From positions 1,426,001-1,490,000 of the forward strand of contig NZ_CP119391.1 in assembly GCF_031886125.1 (NCBI RefSeq): a stretch of 64,000 bases of DNA. The letters run 5' to 3'. Both the position numbers and the translations under genes were made by a program. Numbering within the stretch: position 1 is the first letter of the stretch; each line of letters starts with the position of its first letter. Source of the DNA: Halomonas piscis (GTDB lineage: Bacteria; Pseudomonadota; Gammaproteobacteria; Pseudomonadales; Halomonadaceae). A model generated the notes under the pieces. It had not been told where the DNA came from. It saw only the letters and a program-made list of their open reading frames with translations, and did no database searches. This document shows, piece by piece, positions 59,040 to 64,000 of this stretch.

Positions 59040-59603
59040 TCACGACGACTGCGGTGCGTACCGGTAGCTTGCCATGATGGCGTCCCAGTGGCCCTGGGCG
59101 CCGAGCAGCGTATCGCAGATCTCGCGCACCGCGCCGTGGCCGCCCGTGCGCCTGGTGACCCAGTCGGCGTGCTTTTGCACATAGGCCGGCGCGTTGGGCA
59201 CGCAGATGCCCACGCCGGCGACCTGGATCGCGGCAAGGTCGGGCAGGTCGTCGCCGCAGTAGGCGACCTGTTCAAGGCTGATGCCAAGGGAGTCGCAAAG
59301 TCCGCTGAGGGTGTCCAGCTTGTGTTCGCAGCCCTGGTAAACGTGGGGGATACCCAGCGCCGTGGCGCGGCGGGTGACCATGGGCGAATCGCGCCCGGTA
59401 ATCAGCGCCACGTCAATGCCCATGCGCTTGAGCATCTTGAGGCCGTGGCCGTCCTGGGTATGAAAGGCCTTGGTTTCCAGGCCGTCGGCCTGAAAATAGA
59501 GGCGCCCGTCGGTCAGGACGCCGTCAACGTCAAGGGCGAGCAGGCGTACGTTCGCCAGTCCGGCGCTGGGAGCAATCGATTGAGGCATACTGAACTCCGT
59601 CAA
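59040..59603 (-). CDS. kdsC: 3-deoxy-D-manno-octulosonate 8-phosphate phosphatase
   Basis: This 187-residue HAD phosphatase releases Kdo from Kdo-8-phosphate for LPS core synthesis. The catalytic motif is LALDVDGVLTDGRLY (nucleophile Asp and acid Asp); LITGRDSPMV and the C-terminal YCGDDLPDLAAI are the other HAD motifs. It follows kdsD by 30 bp and slightly precedes lptC. Confidence 0.95.
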   Translation of the reverse strand: MTEFSMPQSIAPSAGLANVRLLALDVDGVLTDGRLYFQADGLETKAFHTQDGHGLKMLKRMGIDVALITGRDSPMVTRRATALGIPHVYQGCEHKLDTLSGLCDSLGISLEQVAYCGDDLPDLAAIQVAGVGICVPNAPAYVQKHADWVTRRTGGHGAVREICDTLLGAQGHWDAIMASYRYAPQSS

Positions 59604-59633
59604 GAATAAAGCGGGGCCCGCGCGCCGCCGGGG

Positions 59634-60620
59634 CTAAATGACGCCGCTGGCGAGCAGGTCGTGCATGTGCAGCGCGCCGATGGGGCGCTGTTGATCATCC
59701 ACGACGGCAAGGGCGGTGATCTTGCCGTCTTCCATGATACGCACGGCTTCGGCGGCAAGCACGTTCGGGGCGATGCGCCGGCCCGGCCGGGTCATGACGT
59801 CATCGACGGTCAGGCTGAGCACGTCGCGGTGCTGATCGAGGGTACGGCGCAGGTCGCCGTCGGTATAGACCCCCGCCAGGGTGCCGTCGGCGTTGACCAC
59901 GCAGGTAAAACCCAGGCCCTGGCGGGTGATTTCCAGAAGCGCGTCGCGCAGCGGGCTGCCAAGCGCCACCTGGGGTAGCCGCTCGCCGCTGTGCATGATG
60001 TCTCCGACGCGCAGCAAAAGGCGCTTGCCCAGGCTGCCGCCGGGGTGCGAAAGGGCGAACTGCTCGGCGGTAAAGCCGCGGGCCTCCAAAAGCGCCACGG
60101 CCAGGGCGTCGCCCAGCGCCAAAGCGGCGGTGGTGGAGCTGGTGGGGGCCAGATCCAGCGGGCAGGCTTCGCGCTTGACGCCGCTGTCCAGATGGGCGTC
60201 GGCGTGGCGAGCAAGGGTGGAGTCCGGGCGACCGGTCATGCTCACCAGCGGCACGCCCAGGCGCTTGAGCAGCGGCAGCAGCGCGGTGACTTCGCCGGTT
60301 TCGCCGGAGTTGGACAGCGCCAGCACCAGGTCGGTCGGGGTAATCATGCCCAGATCCCCGTGGCTTGCCTCTCCGGGGTGAACGAAAAACGCCGGGGTGC
60401 CGGTGCTGGCAAGGGTGGCGGCAAGCTTGCCGCCGATGTGGCCGGACTTGCCCATGCCGGTCACCACCACGCGGCCCCGGCAGGCCAGTATCAGTTCGCA
60501 GGCGCGGTCGAAGTGAGCGTCGAGCTTGGCCTTGAGATCGCCAATGGCGGCCTGCTCCACGGCCAGGGTGCGCAGTGCGCTGTCGCGCGGGGAGACGGGG
60601 GCGTCGGATAGGTCGGGCAT
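59634..60620 (-). CDS. kdsD: D-arabinose 5-phosphate isomerase
   Basis: This protein of about 328 residues isomerises ribulose-5-phosphate to arabinose-5-phosphate, the first step to Kdo. It has an SIS domain with GMGKSGHIGGKLAATLASTG and HPGEASHGDLGM, followed by two CBS domains (about 205-325). The ATG at 60620 (MPDLSDAP) has AGAAGAG upstream. It is the first gene of the kdsD-kdsC-lptCAB-rpoN-hpf-ptsN-rapZ-ptsO series and is divergent from the mla operon. Confidence 0.95.
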   Translation of the reverse strand: MPDLSDAPVSPRDSALRTLAVEQAAIGDLKAKLDAHFDRACELILACRGRVVVTGMGKSGHIGGKLAATLASTGTPAFFVHPGEASHGDLGMITPTDLVLALSNSGETGEVTALLPLLKRLGVPLVSMTGRPDSTLARHADAHLDSGVKREACPLDLAPTSSTTAALALGDALAVALLEARGFTAEQFALSHPGGSLGKRLLLRVGDIMHSGERLPQVALGSPLRDALLEITRQGLGFTCVVNADGTLAGVYTDGDLRRTLDQHRDVLSLTVDDVMTRPGRRIAPNVLAAEAVRIMEDGKITALAVVDDQQRPIGALHMHDLLASGVI

Positions 60621-60744
60621 GGCGTGACTCTTCTCTTGCTTTTGGGGCGTGCGCCTTGCGGCATGGCGCAAGGCGTCGCCGTGAGATCCTGTGGCCGCCG
60701 GAGATGAGGCGAATGCGGCAAAAGCGCTCGCTACGAATCGGCGA

Positions 60745-60759
60745 GTACGAGTATCGTAC
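60745..60759. promoter_or_regulatory. Perfect inverted repeat in the kdsD-mlaF divergent region
   Basis: GTACGA-GTA-TCGTAC, a 6-bp perfect dyad with 3-bp spacer, lies 125 bp upstream of kdsD and 145 bp upstream of mlaF in the 284-bp divergent spacer. It is operator-like, but I cannot name a regulator. Confidence 0.4.
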
Positions 60760-60904
60760 CATTGCGCGCCGGCCTGCCGAGGGGTTTATTTTCTTCGCCG
60801 GCGCATGGATTCCGCTTGGCTATGGCGTTAAAGTACGCTGTTCGATAACCTGAGCCGGGCGGTTGGCCCAGCAGACGATGATTTCTCCATCAGACGAGAG
60901 TGCC

Positions 60905-61726
60905 ATGACGGATTCGGCCTTTATTGAAGTGGAAGACCTGCATTTTTCCCGCGGAGGGCGCGCCATTTTTCGCGGCGCCAACCTGTCCATTCCCCGGGGC
61001 AAGATGACGGGCATCATGGGGCCGAGCGGCACGGGGAAAACCACGCTGCTCAAGCTCATCGGCGGCCAGCTGACCCCGGACAGGGGCCGCGTGCTGATCG
61101 ACGGGGAGGACGTGCACCGGCTGTCGCGCAAGGCGCTGTTTTCCCTGCGCCGACGCATGGGCATGCTGTTTCAGAGCGGGGCGCTGTTTTCCGATCTGAA
61201 CGTGTTTGAAAACGTCGCGTTTCCGCTGCGCGTTCACACCGACCTGCCCGACGCCATGATCCGCGATATTGTCCTGCTCAAGCTGCAGGCGGTGGGGCTG
61301 CGCGGCGCCCGCGATCTGAGCCCGGCCGAGCTGTCCGGCGGCATGGCCAGGCGCGTGGCGCTGGCCCGGGCGGTGGCCCTGGACCCTGAGCTGGTGCTCT
61401 ACGATGAGCCGTTTGTGGGCCAGGACCCCATCGCCATGGGCGTGCTGGTGCAGCTGATCAAGCGGCTGGGCGAGGCGCTTTCGCTGACGTCCGTGGTGGT
61501 GTCCCACGACATCAAGGAAACCGTCAGCATTGCCGACTACCTCTACCTGATTGCCGACGGCGATATCGTCGCCCACGGCACGCCGGCGAGCCTTGATACC
61601 CATGACGATGCCCGGGTCAGCCAGTTCATGCACGGCGAGCCCGACGGCCCGGTGCCGTTTCACTATCCGGCGCCGCCGTTCTACCGCGATATTCTCGGCG
61701 CAGACACAACCACGGGGGCAGACTAG
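60905..61726 (+). CDS. mlaF: Phospholipid transport ATP-binding protein MlaF
   Basis: This protein of about 273 residues is the ATPase of the MlaFEDB transporter that maintains outer-membrane lipid asymmetry. Walker A is GPSGTGKTTLLKL, the signature is LSGGMARRVALARA, Walker B is ELVLYDEPFVGQD. The ATG at 60905 (MTDSAFIEVEDLHF) starts the domain properly; a frame from 60863 is longer without support. mlaE starts at the next base after its stop. Confidence 0.95.
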   Translation: MTDSAFIEVEDLHFSRGGRAIFRGANLSIPRGKMTGIMGPSGTGKTTLLKLIGGQLTPDRGRVLIDGEDVHRLSRKALFSLRRRMGMLFQSGALFSDLNVFENVAFPLRVHTDLPDAMIRDIVLLKLQAVGLRGARDLSPAELSGGMARRVALARAVALDPELVLYDEPFVGQDPIAMGVLVQLIKRLGEALSLTSVVVSHDIKETVSIADYLYLIADGDIVAHGTPASLDTHDDARVSQFMHGEPDGPVPFHYPAPPFYRDILGADTTTGAD

Positions 61727-62551
61727 ATGGCGGCAGGGTTTTGGCGAGGGTTTTGGCGAGTGTTTTCGCGGCTGGCAGAGTGGGTGGCCGGCCTGGGGCG
61801 CGCGGCCTTCGGCGTCGTGGAGGCGCTCGGGCGGGCGGGTATTTTTCTCGCTCGCTCGGTCGCCGGCGTGCCCTCGGGCGAGGGAGTTCGCCTGTGGCTG
61901 CGGCAAATGCACTTTGTCGGCGTGATGTCGCTTGCCATTGTGCTGGTGTCGGGGCTTTTTATCGGCATGGTGCTGGCGCTTCAGGGCTATACGATCCTGA
62001 TCGACTTCGGCGCCGAGCAGGCGCTGGGGCAGATGGTGTCGCTTTCGCTTCTGCGCGAGCTGGCGCCGGTGGTTGCCGCGCTGCTGTTTGCCGGGCGCGC
62101 GGGCTCGGCGCTGACCGCCGAAATCGGCCTGATGAAAGCCACCGAGCAGCTGACCAGCATGGAGATGATCGGCGTGGATCCGCTGCGCCGGGTGGTCGCG
62201 CCGCGCCTGTGGGCGGGCTTTGTCTCGCTGCCGCTGCTGACCGTTGGCTTCAGCGTGGTGGGCGTCTGGGGCGGCTACCTGGTGGGCGTGCAGTGGCTCG
62301 GGGTTTCCGAAGGCGCCTTCTGGGGCAGCATGCAGTCGAGCGTGGCGTTTTTCGCCGACGTGGGTAACGGCATGGTCAAAAGCCTGGTTTTCGCGCTCGT
62401 CGTCACCTGGATTGCGGTTTTTCAAGGCTATGACTTGATACCCACCTCCGAAGGGATTTCCCGAGCGACCACGCGCACCGTGGTGTATTCCTCGCTGGCG
62501 GTGCTGGGGCTGGATTTTGTGCTGACCGCCGTCATGTTCGGCGGCCTTTAA
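61727..62551 (+). CDS. mlaE: Phospholipid transport permease MlaE
   Basis: This 274-residue inner-membrane permease has about five helices. The conserved MlaE region starts at [18 protein letters not shown] and includes [20 protein letters not shown] and [10 protein letters not shown]. The N-terminal 55 residues carry an interfacial helix. Its start directly abuts the mlaF stop; mlaD follows after 17 bp. Confidence 0.95.
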   Translation: MAAGFWRGFWRVFSRLAEWVAGLGRAAFGVVEALGRAGIFLARSVAGVPSGEGVRLWLRQMHFVGVMSLAIVLVSGLFIGMVLALQGYTILIDFGAEQALGQMVSLSLLRELAPVVAALLFAGRAGSALTAEIGLMKATEQLTSMEMIGVDPLRRVVAPRLWAGFVSLPLLTVGFSVVGVWGGYLVGVQWLGVSEGAFWGSMQSSVAFFADVGNGMVKSLVFALVVTWIAVFQGYDLIPTSEGISRATTRTVVYSSLAVLGLDFVLTAVMFGGL

Positions 62552-62568
62552 AACGCGGGAGCAGATGC

Positions 62569-63033
62569 ATGCAACGCAGTAAAACCGTAGAGTTCGGGGT
62601 GGGGCTTTTCATTCTGGCCGGCATTCTGGGCATGGTCTTTCTTGGCCTGCGCGTCAGCGGCCTGACGCTTGCCGCGCCGTCGGACACCTTCCAGGTGGAC
62701 GCCAGCTTTTCCGATATCGGCAGCCTCAAGCCGCGCGCCCGGGTCACCATGGCCGGGGTCACCGTGGGGCGGGTGGAGTCCATCGATCTGGATACCGAGT
62801 GGTTTGACGCTCGGGTGACAATGCGCCTGGACAGCGACCTGGAAGGGCAGCTTTCCCGTGATAGCACGGCCGCCATTCTCACCGCCGGGCTGCTCGGCGA
62901 GCAGTACGTGGGGCTCAGCGTAGGCGGCGATCCCGAGACGCTGGAGGACGGCGATACCATTCGCGACACCCAGTCCGCGCTGGTGCTCGAAGAGCTGATT
63001 CAGCAGTTCGTGTCGAGTATGGTCAAGGATTGA
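62569..63033 (+). CDS. mlaD: Phospholipid transport substrate-binding protein MlaD
   Basis: This 154-residue MCE protein has one N-terminal membrane helix (about 7-27) and a single MCE domain (VDASFSDIGSLKPRARVTMA, GVTVGRVESIDLD). It forms the hexameric ring that lipids pass through between MlaC and MlaE. It is shorter than E. coli MlaD, like the Pseudomonas form. mlaC follows after 86 bp. Confidence 0.94.
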   Translation: MQRSKTVEFGVGLFILAGILGMVFLGLRVSGLTLAAPSDTFQVDASFSDIGSLKPRARVTMAGVTVGRVESIDLDTEWFDARVTMRLDSDLEGQLSRDSTAAILTAGLLGEQYVGLSVGGDPETLEDGDTIRDTQSALVLEELIQQFVSSMVKD

Positions 63034-63119
63034 GCCGGGCCGGGGAAGCTCCCGACCGGGAAGAAACCGCAGCACGACGACCGAGCAGCATTGGCAACTG
63101 AACAGAGCGAGGAAGCGTC

Positions 63120-63764
63120 ATGAAACTGAAATACTGGCTGAGCGGCGGCATGCTGGCCGCCTCCCTGGCGCTCGGTGCGCCGCTATATGCCCAGGAGCAG
63201 ACGCCCGAGGCGTTGATCCGGGACAACATCACCGGCTTCATGTCGGACCTGGAGGCCCGAGAGGATTACTACGCCAACAACATCGACGAGCTCAAGGAGC
63301 TGGTCGACGAGAGCCTCGATGAAGTGGCCGACTTTCGCTATATCGGCGCCAGCGTCATGGGCAGCTATTTCCGCAATGCGTCCCCCGAGCAGCGCCGTCG
63401 CTTTGCCGAGGTGTTCCGCCAGACGCTGATCGATACCTATACCAAGGGGCTTGTCACCTTCGACTATGACAAGCTGCGCGTGGTGGACGAACAGCGCCCG
63501 CAGCGCTACGAGGATCAGGCCAGCGTGGAAATGGAAATCGTCGCCAACAACGGCGAGGTCTATCCGGTCAACTACAGCCTGCGTCTCAACGACGGCGAAT
63601 GGCGGGTGGTCAACGTGATCGTCAACGGTATCAACCTGGGGCTTACGTTCCGCAACCAGTTCGACCAGGCCATGCGCGAACACAACCGCGACTACGACGC
63701 GGTCATTCGCAGCTGGTCGCCGGGGGTCGGCGTTGACGAGCTGGAAGAGGGGGGCGATGCTTGA
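63120..63764 (+). CDS. mlaC: Periplasmic phospholipid-binding protein MlaC
   Basis: This 214-residue protein has a signal peptide with cleavage near YAQ (about residue 24) and the MlaC/Ttg2D fold, with FRYIGASVMGSYFRNASPEQ and FAEVFRQTLIDTYTKGLV. It shuttles phospholipid between the outer-membrane MlaA complex and MlaD. GAGGAAG lies upstream of the ATG. It overlaps mlaB by 4 nt. Confidence 0.95.
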   Translation: MKLKYWLSGGMLAASLALGAPLYAQEQTPEALIRDNITGFMSDLEAREDYYANNIDELKELVDESLDEVADFRYIGASVMGSYFRNASPEQRRRFAEVFRQTLIDTYTKGLVTFDYDKLRVVDEQRPQRYEDQASVEMEIVANNGEVYPVNYSLRLNDGEWRVVNVIVNGINLGLTFRNQFDQAMREHNRDYDAVIRSWSPGVGVDELEEGGDA

Positions 63765-64000
63765 CGACGCTGTTTTCCCGCCGCGGCGTAGCGCTGGCTG
63801 CCGTGGGCGAAGCGCTCGTCGTCAGCGGCGATTTGGGCACCGGCGTGGCAGCGGCCCTTGCCGACACCGGCGAGCGGTGGCTCGAGCGCGCTGAGGCAGC
63901 CTCGCTGACGCTGGATTTAAGCGGGGTCGAGCGCGCCAGCAGCGCGGCCATCAGCGTGCTGCTTCAGTGGCTGCGGGTGTGCCGGCGGCGCGGCGTCGTC
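63761..64000 (+). CDS. mlaB: STAS-domain protein MlaB (partial, continues beyond window)
   Basis: The first 80 codons are in the window and remain open to the end. The start is a TTG at 63761 that overlaps the mlaC stop (TTGA), with GAGGGGGG upstream. The frame gives a STAS domain with LTLDLSGVERASSAAISVLL near the end of the visible part. MlaB binds and supports the MlaF ATPase. An ATG at 63757 is in another frame and soon hits stops. Confidence 0.85.
   Translation, partial: MTTLFSRRGVALAAVGEALVVSGDLGTGVAAALADTGERWLERAEAASLTLDLSGVERASSAAISVLLQWLRVCRRRGVV

Noticed and set aside
63757..63850. ATG at 63757 as the mlaB start
   Set aside because: It is in a different frame that gives an Arg-rich peptide and soon stops; the TTG at 63761 gives the STAS domain.

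Overview
The window is GC-rich chromosomal DNA of a gammaproteobacterium. Gene content and order match the Pseudomonas/Halomonas side of the class. The blocks psd-rhdA-rsgA-orn-queG-nnr-tsaE-amiB-mutL-miaA-hfq-hflX-hflK-hflC-hisZ-purA, gatBAC/mreBCD-maf-rng-yhdP-tldD-darP-pmbA, ptsO-rapZ-ptsN-hpf-rpoN-lptBAC-kdsCD and mlaFEDCB all keep the order I know from Pseudomonas. A halophilic Halomonadaceae member is my best guess, but this is inference from gene set and composition only. Almost everything is housekeeping. The accessory parts are the left-end respiratory operon and two copies of one IS481-family insertion sequence.

Left end (1-4438, minus strand): a tightly overlapping five-gene operon encodes a divergent cbb3-type oxidase core (CcoN-like, CcoO-like), a membrane-anchored monoheme cytochrome c, a diheme cytochrome c of TsdB type and a TsdA-type thiosulfate dehydrogenase that runs off the window. 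The arrangement suggests a dedicated thiosulfate-to-oxygen electron route, and it is the most unusual system here. An IS481-family element (4458-5486) sits 14 nt upstream of the ccoN start codon and separates the operon from an AT-rich leader that probably holds its original promoter.

Middle (5.8-30.8 kb): psd, rhdA and rsgA (minus) and orn (plus) are followed by queG (minus) and the large plus-strand mutL/hfq/hfl/hisZ/purA series, covering membrane lipid, cell-wall, tRNA-modification, mismatch-repair and RNA-chaperone functions. Next come cobO (minus), a 436-bp intergenic stretch with RNA-like secondary structure, pepN, the second IS copy (27565-28593, opposite orientation), a YegS-type lipid kinase and an acidic coiled-coil lipoprotein. 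The two IS copies share the same 6-bp target duplication, GCTAGG, and take their transposase stop codon from the target.

Right part (30.8-64 kb): cspA, an RhtB-type exporter, slt, a DUF1232 protein, htpG behind a clear sigma-32 promoter, gpsA-sixA and gatCAB. Then comes the mreBCD shape operon, whose mreC appears to start at ATT, followed by maf, rng, yhdP, tldD, darP and pmbA. The rpoN/PTS-Ntr/LPS-export/Kdo cluster follows on the minus strand, and finally the Mla phospholipid-transport operon, with mlaB cut by the window end. The right third is dominated by envelope biogenesis: cell shape, peptidoglycan, LPS synthesis and export, and outer-membrane lipid asymmetry.
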